A stretch of 64,000 nucleotides of DNA, taken from Myxococcus dinghuensis. Its GTDB lineage: Bacteria > Myxococcota > Myxococcia > Myxococcales > Myxococcaceae. The notes below the pieces were generated by a model. That model did not search any database, was not told the DNA's origin, and was given only the letters and a program-made list of their open reading frames with translations. The stretch covers positions 62,001-126,000 of the forward strand of contig NZ_JAKCFB010000011.1 in NCBI RefSeq assembly GCF_024198235.1. Direction: 5' to 3'. Positions 51,982 to 61,346 of this stretch are shown in pieces. The position numbers and the translations under genes were made by a program. Within the stretch, counting starts at the first letter, position 1, and every line of letters begins with the position of its first letter.

Positions 51982-53487
51982 ATGCTGTTGTCCGGAAGCT
52001 CATCGAGCGCCACGCGCGCGCTGCTCATCACCTGCGCCTGCCTCCTGTCCGCCTGCGGCCAGGAGAAGGCGGAGGTTCCCTCGCCGGATGCGCTCAAGTC
52101 GTTGAGCACCGGCGTGTGCGGTAACGCCATCGTCGAGGAGGGAGAGCAGTGCGACGACGGCAACAACGACCTGGGCGACGGCTGTACGCCCCTCTGTACC
52201 CGCGAGCTGATCTGCTTCAACGGCACCTGTGAGGCCGTCTGTGGCGACGGAAACGTGATGTCCCCCGAGGACTGCGACGACGGGAACACGGTCAACGGCG
52301 ATGGCTGCTCGTCGACCTGCCAGCGCGAGCCCGGCTCCCTCTGCGTCAACATCACCGAGCCCCCCGCCGACTTTCTGAGGATCCCCATCGTCTACCGAGA
52401 CTTCCGAGGCTACGACCTGCCCCCGATGGCCGGCCTGCCCAGGGGACACATCGACTTCGAGAACTCCAACATGGGGGCGGAGGCGGGCATCGTGAGCAAC
52501 ACGCTCGACACCCAGGGCAAGCCCATCTACGCCAAGGCCGGCATGTCCTCGGCGAACACGCACGGGAAGGCGGCCTTCGACCAGTGGTACCGGGATGTGC
52601 CCAACGTGAACATCACCCGGGCCGAAAGCCTGATGCTCACCCACGTGGGCAATGGCCAGTACCTCTTCGATGACGCGACCTTCTTCCCGGCGGACAACTG
52701 GGGGTGGGCGGCCAGCGGACAGGAGCCGCTCCGCAAGGACAGCAGCGGAATCGGACACAACTTCAGCTTCACCAGCGAGCTGCGCCACACGTTCGTCTAC
52801 ACGGGCTCGGAGGTCCTGAACTTCCTCGGGGATGACGACGTCTGGGTCTTCATCAACGGTCGGCTGGCGCTCGACCTGGGCGGTATCCATGGCGCGGCGG
52901 CGGGCTCCGTCAACCTGTCGCAGCGCGCCGCGGTGCTGGGCCTCGTTCCGGGCAAGACCTACGAAATCAGGGTGTTCCAGGCCGAGCGCCACACCGTGGG
53001 CTCCACGTACCAGCTCCGGCTCATCGGGTTCAATTTCTCCAGGACCCGGACGGAGTGCAGCACCCCTTCTGCGTGTGGCAACGGCGTCCTCGACGACGGT
53101 GAGGAGTGCGATGACGGCGTGAACGCCGGTGGCTATGGCCAGTGTGCTCCCGGCTGCGTCTACGGCCCCCGGTGCGGCGACGGAGTCCTCCAGGGCGCCA
53201 ACGGCGAGCAGTGCGACGACGGCGTGAACGGCGGCGGCTATGGCCTGTGCGCCCCGGGCTGCGTGCTCGGTCCCCGCTGTGGCGACAGCATCGTGCAGCT
53301 CGCCTCGGGTGAGCAGTGCGACGACGGGGTGAATGGCGGCGCCTACTCCCGCTGCGCTCCCGCCTGCCTGTTCGCGCCCCGCTGCGGCGACGGCATCGTC
53401 CAGCTCTCCGCGGGCGAGCAGTGCGACGACGGCAACCTGCTGAACGGCGACGGGTGCGGCTTCACCTGCCAGCTCGAGCTGCCCTGA
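51982..53487 (+). CDS. DUF4215/fibro-slime domain lipoprotein
   Basis: 501 residues from ATG 51982 (GGAGA 6 nt upstream; ATG 51970 is possible). Lipobox LLSAC. Cys-rich DUF4215 repeats flank a central domain: EEGEQCDDGNNDLGDGCTPL at the start, and four copies of CGDGxxQxxxGEQCDDGVNGG-like units at about residues 360-500. The central part (about 125-350; FYYTSEL-type strands such as FSFTSELRHTFVYTG, LGDDDVWVFINGRLALDLGG) is the 'fibro-slime' PA14-like domain found in Dictyostelium and myxobacterial matrix proteins. It is a likely surface or slime-associated lipoprotein with a calcium-binding type sheet. The promoter and terminator are its own. Confidence 0.85.
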   Translation: MLLSGSSSSATRALLITCACLLSACGQEKAEVPSPDALKSLSTGVCGNAIVEEGEQCDDGNNDLGDGCTPLCTRELICFNGTCEAVCGDGNVMSPEDCDDGNTVNGDGCSSTCQREPGSLCVNITEPPADFLRIPIVYRDFRGYDLPPMAGLPRGHIDFENSNMGAEAGIVSNTLDTQGKPIYAKAGMSSANTHGKAAFDQWYRDVPNVNITRAESLMLTHVGNGQYLFDDATFFPADNWGWAASGQEPLRKDSSGIGHNFSFTSELRHTFVYTGSEVLNFLGDDDVWVFINGRLALDLGGIHGAAAGSVNLSQRAAVLGLVPGKTYEIRVFQAERHTVGSTYQLRLIGFNFSRTRTECSTPSACGNGVLDDGEECDDGVNAGGYGQCAPGCVYGPRCGDGVLQGANGEQCDDGVNGGGYGLCAPGCVLGPRCGDSIVQLASGEQCDDGVNGGAYSRCAPACLFAPRCGDGIVQLSAGEQCDDGNLLNGDGCGFTCQLELP

Positions 53488-53493
53488 GTCACG

Positions 53494-53530
53494 CCCACGG
53501 CTCCGGAGGTCCGTCCTCCGGGGCCGTGGG
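53494..53530 (+). terminator. Strong terminator hairpin after the fibro-slime gene
   Basis: CCCACGGC/GCCGTGGG (53494-53501 with 53523-53530) plus an inner CCGGAGG/CCTCCGG stem, beginning 7 nt after the stop at 53487. No T-run follows, but the stability is high and the position ideal. Confidence 0.8.
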
Positions 53531-53676
53531 GTCACTGTCCCACCGGATGAAGCAGCGTTGACCCGAGGCCAACGCGCTGGCCCCGCGGAACGCTGTCCAC
53601 CCTCCGCACCCAGCACCAGCCTTTCCGTGTGCGTGACGACGGGCCACGCGTCCGTCGTCCGGCGGGGGGCCTGGGC

Positions 53677-54321
53677 ATGAGGGACCGGCGTCGCACGGGT
53701 TCATCCGAGCCAGGTGAACAGGTCGCCTACGCGGATGTCGACGAGCTCATCCGCACGGCGACGAAGCTGATGCAGGAGGACGCATCGCTGGAGACCCTCA
53801 CTCCCGAGGAGCTCCAGCGCATCGGCGAGGAACTGGACATCCCCGCCCGGTACATCGACCAGGCCCTGGCCCTCCGGGCCGAGCGGATGGAACGACAGGA
53901 GCAGACCCGGCGCGCGGCGGAGCACGCCCGGCGGGCACGTCGTCAATGCCTCCTCCGACGCGCGCGCTGGAGCGCGGCGCTGCTCGCGGGCGCGGGGCTC
54001 CTGCTCGGGATGGGGACGACCGCCGTCCACAACGGCCTCGACACGCGGGCCCAGGAGGTGGGGCGACAACGGGCCCAGGTGCGCAACGTGATGGAGCGCA
54101 GCGAACGACTGCGGTCGCGCTTCGCCACCACCACGCCCGGCCCGGAGCGCGACGCCGAGCTGTCCGGCGCCGACAACCGCGTGTCCGTGGAGCAACGCCG
54201 CTACGACCAACTGGCCTCCGACTACAACGCCGCCGCAGCCTCCATCCCGAACCGCTGGGTGGTGGAGGTCGCCGGCCTTCCCAGGAGACTCCCGCTGTCC
54301 ACGGAGCTGACGTCATGGTGA
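53677..54321 (+). CDS. Single-pass membrane protein coupled to a TPM-domain gene
   Basis: 214 residues from ATG 53677, preceded by GGGGGG. The N-terminal half (about residues 25-100) is helical and charged (ADVDELIRTATKLMQEDASL, ELQRIGEELDIPARYIDQAL), as in SHOCT/2TM-type regulatory proteins. One membrane segment (about 108-128) is followed by a coiled-coil extracytoplasmic part. It overlaps the next gene by 7 bp. LemA-type proteins commonly sit beside TPM genes; this has a similar helical ectodomain but no clear LemA signature. Confidence 0.65.
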   Translation: MRDRRRTGSSEPGEQVAYADVDELIRTATKLMQEDASLETLTPEELQRIGEELDIPARYIDQALALRAERMERQEQTRRAAEHARRARRQCLLRRARWSAALLAGAGLLLGMGTTAVHNGLDTRAQEVGRQRAQVRNVMERSERLRSRFATTTPGPERDAELSGADNRVSVEQRRYDQLASDYNAAAASIPNRWVVEVAGLPRRLPLSTELTSW

Positions 54322-55538
54322 AGACCGCCCTGCTGCTGTTGGTTCCGCTCCTCACGCTGGCCGTCCCCGTCCCTCGCATCACCCAGCCCGTCGAGGACCT
54401 CGCGGGCGTGCTGCCCTCCCAGGACCACGAGGCCGTGTCCGGCCAGCTGCTGCACCTGGGTGAGCGCACTGGCGCGCAGATGGCCGTGCTCCTCGTCGAA
54501 ACCACGTCCGGAGAGCCCATCGAGGACTTCGCGCTGCGCGCCGCCGAGGCCTGGAAGGGCGGAAGCCCGACCCGGAACGATGGACTCCTCCTCGTGGTCG
54601 CCGTGAAGGACCGGCGCCTGCGGCTGGAGGTGGGGTATGGACTGGAAGCGTCCCTGCCGGACGGCATCGTGCGGAGCATCCTCGACGCGCAGGCGCCCTT
54701 GTTCGCGCGCGAGGACTGGCGCGGTGGGCTGACGAACATCGTCGAGCAGCTCCTCCAGCGGCTGGAGCGCGGAGACGCCGAACCTCCGAACACGCCGTCG
54801 GGCCCCGCCAGCGCCGCCGAGCCGCACCTCGCGCCGCGGCTCGAACCACCCGGAGCGTCCTTCTTGATGATGCTCGTCCTCGCCGCCGTGGCGGGCATCG
54901 CGCGGAGCCTGCCGTGCTCGCCTCGTTCGAAGCGCGCGCGCGGCCTCGCGGCCACGCTCATGGTGCTCGTGACCGGCGTCGTGACGGCGCTGGCCTCCTG
55001 GGGCGGGCAGTCCATCAGCATCGCCCTGGGCCTCTTCGGCGCCCTCACCCTCTGGTTCTTCCTGGCGTGGCGACTGCCGAGGAAGCAGCCCCCCAGCGCC
55101 AGGCTCGTCGCCATCGGTACGCCGCTGGTGGGGTACCTCCTGGCAACGCCCGCCATCGCCAAGGCGCCGACGTGGATGGACTGCGCCACCGTCCAGCCGC
55201 CGGTGGTGTTCCTCCTGCTCGCCTTCACGCTCCGCTACAGCGTCGGCATCATCGCGAACGCAATCCCGCTCCACCTCGGCTCCGAGCCCCGGGTCCAGTC
55301 CCTCACCCTGAAAGCAATGATTCGGTTCGGATACCTGCCGGAGTACCTCCGCCTCGAGTCCACGAGCCACCAACGACTCGACCGGCACGCGGGAGAACAC
55401 GGCCCCGGGCGCTACGACCCTGGCAGCCACCCGGGTGGACACCTCGGCGGGGGCGAAGGCGGCTGGAGCGGAGGAGGTGGCGGCAACAGTGGAGGAGGCG
55501 GCGACTTCGGCGGTGGCGGCTCCAGCTCCTCCTGGTAG
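54315..55538 (+). CDS. TPM-domain membrane protein
   Basis: 407 residues from ATG 54315. Signal peptide ends near AVPVP, then a TPM/TLP18.3-Psb32-MOLO domain (about residues 20-155; ITQPVEDLAGVLPSQDHEAV, NDGLLLVVAVKDRRLRLEVG, GYGLEASLPDGIV). About four membrane segments follow (about 180-330) and a Gly/Ser-rich tail ends in SSSSW. TPM proteins have roles in photosystem or envelope repair elsewhere; here the paired upstream gene suggests a two-part envelope complex. The GGGG-rich tail ending in SSSSW is a common feature of this family. Confidence 0.88.
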   Translation: MVKTALLLLVPLLTLAVPVPRITQPVEDLAGVLPSQDHEAVSGQLLHLGERTGAQMAVLLVETTSGEPIEDFALRAAEAWKGGSPTRNDGLLLVVAVKDRRLRLEVGYGLEASLPDGIVRSILDAQAPLFAREDWRGGLTNIVEQLLQRLERGDAEPPNTPSGPASAAEPHLAPRLEPPGASFLMMLVLAAVAGIARSLPCSPRSKRARGLAATLMVLVTGVVTALASWGGQSISIALGLFGALTLWFFLAWRLPRKQPPSARLVAIGTPLVGYLLATPAIAKAPTWMDCATVQPPVVFLLLAFTLRYSVGIIANAIPLHLGSEPRVQSLTLKAMIRFGYLPEYLRLESTSHQRLDRHAGEHGPGRYDPGSHPGGHLGGGEGGWSGGGGGNSGGGGDFGGGGSSSSW

Positions 55539-55571
55539 CCCCGCCCCGTACGGAGTCCGCGCGCGTCAGGC

Positions 55572-56909
55572 TCACTGCGGGACCACGCGCCGCACGAACC
55601 CATCCTGGTTCCACGTGTCGCCCGTGCCATCCCGCTGCCAGCCCGCGACCACGACTCCGCCCTGGGGCTCCGCCGCGATGCCCGTCGCCGCGAGCGAGCA
55701 CGTCCCGCTCGCGCACCCCACCGGGGGCACCGTCCGGTCGTCGCGCCACGTGCCATCCGGCGTGTAGCGGGAGAGCACGTCGCCGCACACCACCGTCGCG
55801 CCGCCCTCGTCATCCACCGCGACCGAGGGCCCCAGCGCCATCACCTCGCCGCACGCCGGCTGGCGCAGCCCCAGCTCCTCGCCCTCCGCGCCCACCCGGA
55901 GCAGGAACGGCCCCGACGACCCGAGCGACGCCCCGTCCCACACCAGGAGCCCGGTGAAGTCCCCCACCACCGACACCGCGCCATCCGGTCCCGACGACAC
56001 GGAGGTCACCCGCCCCTTCGCGCCCGGCAGCTCCTTGCCCCACACCAGCTTCCCCGCGTCGTCGAACGCCAGCACCACGAACCCACGCCGCCCCTTCGCG
56101 CCGAACGTCCGCCCATCCACCTCCAGCGTGTCCGACAACTGCCCCGCCCACACCGTCCGCCCGGAGGGCGTCAGCGTCACCGCGCGCAGCGCCGTCTCCT
56201 CCCCCGTCCCCGGGAAGCGCCGCGTCCAGCGCACCGAGCCGTCCGCGTCCAGCCGCGTGAGCACCGGGTCCTGGACCTCCTCGCCCTCCCACTCCTCGGC
56301 GGCCACCACCACGCCGCCCGTGCCATCCGCCGCCACCGACCAGGCCTTCTGCCCCACGCGGCGCTGCCACCGCGCCTTCCCCTCGGCGTCGAACCGCACC
56401 ACGAAGCCGTCGTTCGTCGCCCCCAACCCGAAGTCCGCCGGGTACAGGAACGCGTTGCCGCTCAGGAACATCGAGCCGTCCGCCCCCGGGGACGCCGCCA
56501 CGCGCAGCTCCGCCAGCCGCTCCCGGGGGAACTCGCGCAGCCAGCGCCGCGTCCCGTCCGCCGCGTAACGCGCCAGCGACACCACCAGGCGCTCACCCGG
56601 GACCGGCGCCCGGTCCTCGTCCTGCCGGGGCGTCCCCGACACCACCGTGACGACGTCCCCGTCCCGCCCCACGGCCACGCCCGTGGCCGTGTCGTCCTCG
56701 GGCCCGCCCAGGCCGTGGCCCCAGCCCCCGCTCGCCGTCTCCCCGGCCGAGGGGCGCTCCGGGTTGGACGCCGCGGAGCCGCCGCCCGGGCCCCCCGCGT
56801 CCGGAGACTCCGGAGTCCCGTGCTCCGTCCCGCAGGCCACCCCAAGGCACAGCGCGGCCAGGGGCACCCATGCCCTCCAGCCCCGAGCCCTCGTCCGCTT
56901 CGACCTCAT
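55572..56909 (-). CDS. Propeller-type lipoprotein
   Basis: 445 residues from ATG 56909, with GGGAG 5 nt upstream. Lipobox CLGVAC, then an Ala/Gly/Ser linker and beta-propeller repeats (SBBP/PQQ-like) such as TRRWLREFP, KARWQRRVGQKAWSV, SVRWTRRFPGTGEETALR and KLVWGKELPGAKGRVTSV. The repeat unit is a Trp-bearing strand followed by an Asp-Gly turn and a Val-rich strand about every 45 residues. Two Cys near the C-terminus (VGCASGTC) may form a loop. Function unknown; this type is abundant in myxobacterial envelopes. It converges with the TPM gene, 33 bp apart. Confidence 0.8.
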   Translation of the reverse strand: MRSKRTRARGWRAWVPLAALCLGVACGTEHGTPESPDAGGPGGGSAASNPERPSAGETASGGWGHGLGGPEDDTATGVAVGRDGDVVTVVSGTPRQDEDRAPVPGERLVVSLARYAADGTRRWLREFPRERLAELRVAASPGADGSMFLSGNAFLYPADFGLGATNDGFVVRFDAEGKARWQRRVGQKAWSVAADGTGGVVVAAEEWEGEEVQDPVLTRLDADGSVRWTRRFPGTGEETALRAVTLTPSGRTVWAGQLSDTLEVDGRTFGAKGRRGFVVLAFDDAGKLVWGKELPGAKGRVTSVSSGPDGAVSVVGDFTGLLVWDGASLGSSGPFLLRVGAEGEELGLRQPACGEVMALGPSVAVDDEGGATVVCGDVLSRYTPDGTWRDDRTVPPVGCASGTCSLAATGIAAEPQGGVVVAGWQRDGTGDTWNQDGFVRRVVPQ

Positions 56910-57192
56910 GCGCGCTCCCAGGGGCCGCCTCCGTCCACCGGAGGCCGCGCCTCCTGGAAGGTAGCCAGCGTGTCCGGGACACGGCATTCCCCGGCCCTCC
57001 GGGGGCTCTGGAGCAGGCCTGGGGGGCATGCAGGCGCGGTCCACCGGGCACGAGGCCCTCCGGAAGCACCCTCCCGGAGTGTATGGCAGCGGAATAGGTC
57101 GTCGCTCCAACGGTTGCCAGCGCACGCCGCGGCCGCTTGGAGGGAGGAAACCGTTGGTCCGAGCGGCGCCCACGAATTAAGAGACATCTTCC
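56910..57192. promoter_or_regulatory. Divergent intergenic region upstream of moxR
   Basis: 283 bp between the propeller lipoprotein (minus) and the MoxR gene (plus). It holds the GGGAG ribosome site of the former. No clear promoter boxes, repeats or small genes were identified. Confidence 0.4.
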
Positions 57193-58221
57193 ATGGAAAG
57201 CGCCGCCCCCGCCCAGACTCCCGTGCCCGACGCCTCGAGCGACGACCTCCGCGCAGTCGAGGAGCTTGCCCAGGCCCGCAACGCCATCGTCGCGCAGATC
57301 GAAAAGCGCGTGGTCGGCCAGCGCGAGGTGGTGGAGCACCTGCTCATCTCCCTCTTCAGCCGGGGCCACTGCCTGTTCGTGGGCGTCCCGGGCCTCGCCA
57401 AGACGCTGCTCATCTCCACGTTGGCGGACGTGCTCAACCTGTCCTTCAACCGCATCCAGTTCACGCCGGACCTGATGCCGTCGGACATCACGGGCACGGA
57501 CATCCTGGAGGAGGACCGCAACACCGGTCGGCGCAACTTCCGCTTCGTGCAGGGGCCGCTGTTCGCGAACATCATCCTCGCGGACGAGGTGAACCGCACC
57601 CCGCCCAAGACGCAGGCCGCCCTGCTGCAGGCGATGCAGGAGTACCGCATCACCGCCGGCGGCCGGACGTACCCGCTGGACCTGCCCTTCCTCGTCTTCG
57701 CCACGCAGAACCCCATCGAGCAGGAGGGGACGTACCCGCTGCCCGAGGCGCAGCTCGACCGCTTCATGTTCCTGGTGGACGTGGGCTACCCCACCGCCGA
57801 GGAGGAGGTGCAGATCGTCAAGAGCACCACCGGCGGCGCGCAGCCCGCGCTGGAGAAGATCCTCTCCCCCGAGCGCATCCTCGCGCTCCAGGAGCTGGTG
57901 CGGCGCGTGCCGGTGCCGGACCACGTGGTGCGCTTCGCGGTGGAGCTGGTGCGCAACACGCGCCCGAAGGAGGCCGGCGTGCCGGACTTCGTGGCGAAGA
58001 ACGTGTCCTGGGGCGCCGGTCCCCGCGCCAGCCAGTACCTGGTGCTGGCGGCCAAGGCGCGCGCCATCCTCCACGGCCGCTTCGTGGCCACGGTGGAGGA
58101 CGTGCGGGCGCTGGCGCGGCCGGTGCTGCGCCACCGCGTGCTCCCCAACTTCACGGCGGAGAGCGAGGGCATCACCTCCGTGAAGCTCGTCGACCAGCTG
58201 CTGTCGGTGGTGAAGGGCTAG
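57193..58221 (+). CDS. moxR: MoxR-family AAA+ ATPase
   Basis: 342 residues from ATG 57193. Walker A region GVPGLAKTLLI (about residue 64), Walker B ILADEVNRTPPKTQ (about 128), the MoxR motif EQEGTYPLPEAQLDRFMF and sensor-like RASQYLVLAAKARA are all present. MoxR ATPases work as chaperones that mature VWA-domain partners. It is the first gene of an operon with a DUF58 protein and a BatA-like VWA membrane protein, the standard MoxR-DUF58-BatA order. Confidence 0.95.
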   Translation: MESAAPAQTPVPDASSDDLRAVEELAQARNAIVAQIEKRVVGQREVVEHLLISLFSRGHCLFVGVPGLAKTLLISTLADVLNLSFNRIQFTPDLMPSDITGTDILEEDRNTGRRNFRFVQGPLFANIILADEVNRTPPKTQAALLQAMQEYRITAGGRTYPLDLPFLVFATQNPIEQEGTYPLPEAQLDRFMFLVDVGYPTAEEEVQIVKSTTGGAQPALEKILSPERILALQELVRRVPVPDHVVRFAVELVRNTRPKEAGVPDFVAKNVSWGAGPRASQYLVLAAKARAILHGRFVATVEDVRALARPVLRHRVLPNFTAESEGITSVKLVDQLLSVVKG

Positions 58222-58227
58222 CGCGGC

Positions 58228-59106
58228 GTGCTGCTCGATGCCCAGACGCTGGCCCGCCTCAAGGGCGTGAAGCTGCGTGCCCGCGCGGTGATGGAGGGCG
58301 TGCTCTCCGGCCTCCACAAGAGTCCGCACCAGGGCCAGAGCGTGGAGTTCGCCGAGCACAAGGAATACGCCCCCGGCGACGAGCTGCGGCACCTCGACTG
58401 GAAGGCGTACGGCAAGTTCGACAAGTACTACGTCAAGCGCTTCGAGCACGAGACGAACCTGCGCTCGGTCATGGTGGTGGATGCGTCCTCCTCCATGGGC
58501 TACACGAGCGGCGCGCTGACGAAGCTGGACGTGGCGACGACGCTGGCGGGCGCGCTGTGCTACCTGCTGGTGCGTCAGCAGGACGCGGCGGGGCTGGCGC
58601 TGCTCACCGGCGGCAAGTGGAAGGACGTGCCGCCGCGCGCGTCGGCGGGCCACCTCAACGTGCTGCTCGACACGCTGGACGCGACGGTGCCGGGGGGCGG
58701 CACGGACCTGGGCAGCGCGGCGGACCACCTGGCGGAGGTGCTGCCCCGGCGCTCCTCGGTCATCGTCCTGTCGGACCTGCTGGACGAGAAGCAGGACGCG
58801 CTCAAGCGGGTGCTGGCGCTGCGGCAGCGCAAGAACGACGTGTCGCTGTTCCACGTCGTGGACCCGGCGGAGCTGACCTTCCCCTTCGACGACCCCACCC
58901 TCTTCCTGGACATGGAGGGCGAGGGGCGCATCGAAGTGAACCCGCGTGAAATCAAGGAGAGCTACCTGGAGGAGTTCCACGCCTTCCTCGCCCAGGTGAA
59001 GGCCGCGTGCGCGGAGGCGGACGTGGACTACGAGCTGGTGCGCACCGACGAGCGGCTGGACGACGTGCTGCTGCGCTACCTGGCGCGGCGCGGGAGGCGC
59101 GGGTGA
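58228..59106 (+). CDS. DUF58 protein
   Basis: 292 residues from GTG 58228, six bp after the moxR stop. The DUF58 signature (HQGQSVEFAEHKEYAPGD followed by ELRHLDWKAYGKFDKYYVKR) is at about residues 33-75, and a VWA-like domain with MIDAS-type DASSSMGYTSG follows at about 90-265. Such proteins partner MoxR ATPases and are thought to act in envelope or aerotolerance functions. Its stop overlaps the GTG of the next gene. Confidence 0.93.
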   Translation: MLLDAQTLARLKGVKLRARAVMEGVLSGLHKSPHQGQSVEFAEHKEYAPGDELRHLDWKAYGKFDKYYVKRFEHETNLRSVMVVDASSSMGYTSGALTKLDVATTLAGALCYLLVRQQDAAGLALLTGGKWKDVPPRASAGHLNVLLDTLDATVPGGGTDLGSAADHLAEVLPRRSSVIVLSDLLDEKQDALKRVLALRQRKNDVSLFHVVDPAELTFPFDDPTLFLDMEGEGRIEVNPREIKESYLEEFHAFLAQVKAACAEADVDYELVRTDERLDDVLLRYLARRGRRG

Positions 59107-61205
59107 CGTTCGGCAATCCGTGGATGCTCCTGGGCGCGCTGGGCGCCTTCATCCCCCTGCTGGTGCACCTGTTCGACCGGCGCCGGCCGCGTCCCCACCC
59201 GTTCGGCCCCATGGCCTTCGTGCTGCGCAGCCAGAAGCGCACCGCCAGCCGCCTCAAGCTCAAGCGCCTGCTGCTCTACGTTCTGCGCACGCTCATCCTG
59301 CTGGCCATCCCCTTCGCGCTGGCGAAGCCGGAGCTGGGCAGCGAGGCGAACGCCGCGCAGGTGGTGAAGGGGCCGGCGGCCACGGCCATCATCCTGGACG
59401 CCTCGCTGTCCATGCGCTGGTCGGACGGCACGGCCCTGTTCGAGCGCGGACGCGACGAGGCGCGCGACGCGCTGAAGGACCTGCTGCCGGAGGAGCCGGC
59501 CACGGTGCTGGTGTGCACGGCGTCGCCCGCCGCGCCGCCGCCGCCGGGCTTCGACCGGGCCCGGCTGCGCGCGTTGGTGGACGAGGCGAAGCCGACCTAC
59601 GGCGGCGCGGACCTGTCGCGCTGCATGGACCTGGCGGCGCGCGCGCTGGAGGAGAACCCCATGCCGGGCAAGCGGCTGGTGGTGGTCTCCGACATGGCGG
59701 CGTCGGCCTTCCGGCTGGAGGCCCCGCCGCCCACGGTGAAGGGCCCCACGGGCGCGCCGGTGAAGCCGGAGGTGGTGCTGCGCGACGTGGCCTCCGGGCG
59801 CGACGCGCTGGGCAACCACGCCATCGTCGACCTCAAGGTGGAGCCCGCGCTCCAGGCCGGGCCGCGCGCGTTCCAGTTCACCTTCACGGTGCGCAACTTC
59901 GGGACGGAGGCGGCCAAGGACCTGGAGGCCGCGGTCCGCGTGGGCGAGACGACGCTGGCCAAGGGCTTCGTGGACGTGCCCGCGGGCGGCACCACGCAGA
60001 AGGCGCTGACGGTGCGCTTCCCGCAAGGCGGCACGGTGGTGGGACAGGTGACACTGGCGCCGGACGCGTTGGCGGAGGATGACCGCCGGGCCTTCGTGCT
60101 GCCGGTGCCCCGCGCGCTGAAGGCGCTGGTGGTGAACGGCGCGCCGCACGCGACGCGCTACCGGGACGAGGCCTTCTTCGTGGACGCGGCGCTGACGGCG
60201 CCGGGCTCGCCCGTCGAGGTGGCGGTGCGCGACGCCGAGGTGGGGTTGGGCGAGGACTTCTCCGGGTACGACCTGGTGCTGCTGCTCAACGTGACCGCGC
60301 CGAGCGCCGAGGAGGCCGCGCGGCTGGCGACCTTCGTGGAGAACGGCGGCGGGCTGTTCATCAGCATGGGCGACCGGGTGAACACGGAGGACTACAACCA
60401 GCGGCTGGGCGCGGTGCTGCCGAGGCCCCTGCGCGTGGTGCGCACCAGCGCCGAGCGCGAGACGGACCCGGAGGCGGAGACGAAGGCCGCGCGGCTGGCG
60501 CAGGTGAAGTCCGAGCACGTCCTCTTCTCGCCCTTCACGGGCCGCGCGGAGGAGGGCCTCATCGGGGCGCGCTTCTACCGGTACATGCTGCTGGAGGCGG
60601 ACAACCCCGCGAACCCGGGCGCGAGCCAGGTGCTGGCCACGTACGAGGACGGCGCGCCCGCGGTGGCGGTGATGCGCAAGGGCAAGGGCCGCGTGGCGCT
60701 GTTCACCAGCACGGTGGACCGCGACTGGAGCGACTTCGCCATCCGCACCAGCTTCCTGCCGCTGATGCAGCGCTTCGCGGCGTACCTCACCGGCTCGCTG
60801 GAGGAGCGCGAGGAGGTGCGCGTGCGCGTGGGCGAGCAGGTGACGCTGCGCCCGGAGGGCTCGCAGAAGGTGACGGCCGTGCGCACGCCGGACGGTGGCG
60901 ACCTGCCGGTGAAGGAGCAGTCGGACGGCTCCGTGGTGGCGGGCCCGGTGATGGAGCCCGGGGCGTATTCGGTGCTCGGCGCGGACGGGAAGATGCAGCC
61001 CGCGCTGTCCTTCGCCGCGACGCTGGACCCGGCGGAGAGTGACTTGACGCGCGTCCCGCAGGACACGCTGACCGCCTACTTCGGCGAGGAGACGGTGAAG
61101 GCATCCACGGGTGACGCGGACAAGCCCACCGTGCCGTTGTGGACGTGGCTCATCCTGGCCGCGTGCGTGGCGTTCTTCCTGGAAGGCACGCTGCTGCGCA
61201 AGTAG
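59103..61205 (+). CDS. BatA-like VWA membrane protein
   Basis: 700 residues from GTG 59103 (GTGA overlap). The N-terminus FGNPWMLLGALGAFIPLLVH followed by FDRRRPRPHPFGPMAFVL is the BatA N-terminal signature, with a second membrane segment at about 57-80. A VWA domain (about 93-250) begins with IILDASLSMRWSDG, a MIDAS-type DxSxS. A glutamine-amidotransferase-like region (about 335-560) contains DLVLLLNVTAP and GGGLFISMGDRV. A final membrane helix (WTWLILAACVAFFLEG) ends the protein. It should work with the MoxR ATPase and DUF58 protein. Confidence 0.92.
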   Translation: MTFGNPWMLLGALGAFIPLLVHLFDRRRPRPHPFGPMAFVLRSQKRTASRLKLKRLLLYVLRTLILLAIPFALAKPELGSEANAAQVVKGPAATAIILDASLSMRWSDGTALFERGRDEARDALKDLLPEEPATVLVCTASPAAPPPPGFDRARLRALVDEAKPTYGGADLSRCMDLAARALEENPMPGKRLVVVSDMAASAFRLEAPPPTVKGPTGAPVKPEVVLRDVASGRDALGNHAIVDLKVEPALQAGPRAFQFTFTVRNFGTEAAKDLEAAVRVGETTLAKGFVDVPAGGTTQKALTVRFPQGGTVVGQVTLAPDALAEDDRRAFVLPVPRALKALVVNGAPHATRYRDEAFFVDAALTAPGSPVEVAVRDAEVGLGEDFSGYDLVLLLNVTAPSAEEAARLATFVENGGGLFISMGDRVNTEDYNQRLGAVLPRPLRVVRTSAERETDPEAETKAARLAQVKSEHVLFSPFTGRAEEGLIGARFYRYMLLEADNPANPGASQVLATYEDGAPAVAVMRKGKGRVALFTSTVDRDWSDFAIRTSFLPLMQRFAAYLTGSLEEREEVRVRVGEQVTLRPEGSQKVTAVRTPDGGDLPVKEQSDGSVVAGPVMEPGAYSVLGADGKMQPALSFAATLDPAESDLTRVPQDTLTAYFGEETVKASTGDADKPTVPLWTWLILAACVAFFLEGTLLRK

Positions 61206-61346
61206 CGGCGGGGCGGGGCACTCCCTCACGCGCCGGCGGCCGTGTCAGGGAGTGGGGCGCCGGAGCCGTCATCCCCAGGCCACGCGTCCATCCCGGGCGC
61301 GCCGAGCCTGCGCGCCTGCACGGGCGCCCCGGATGGAGTCCCTGTC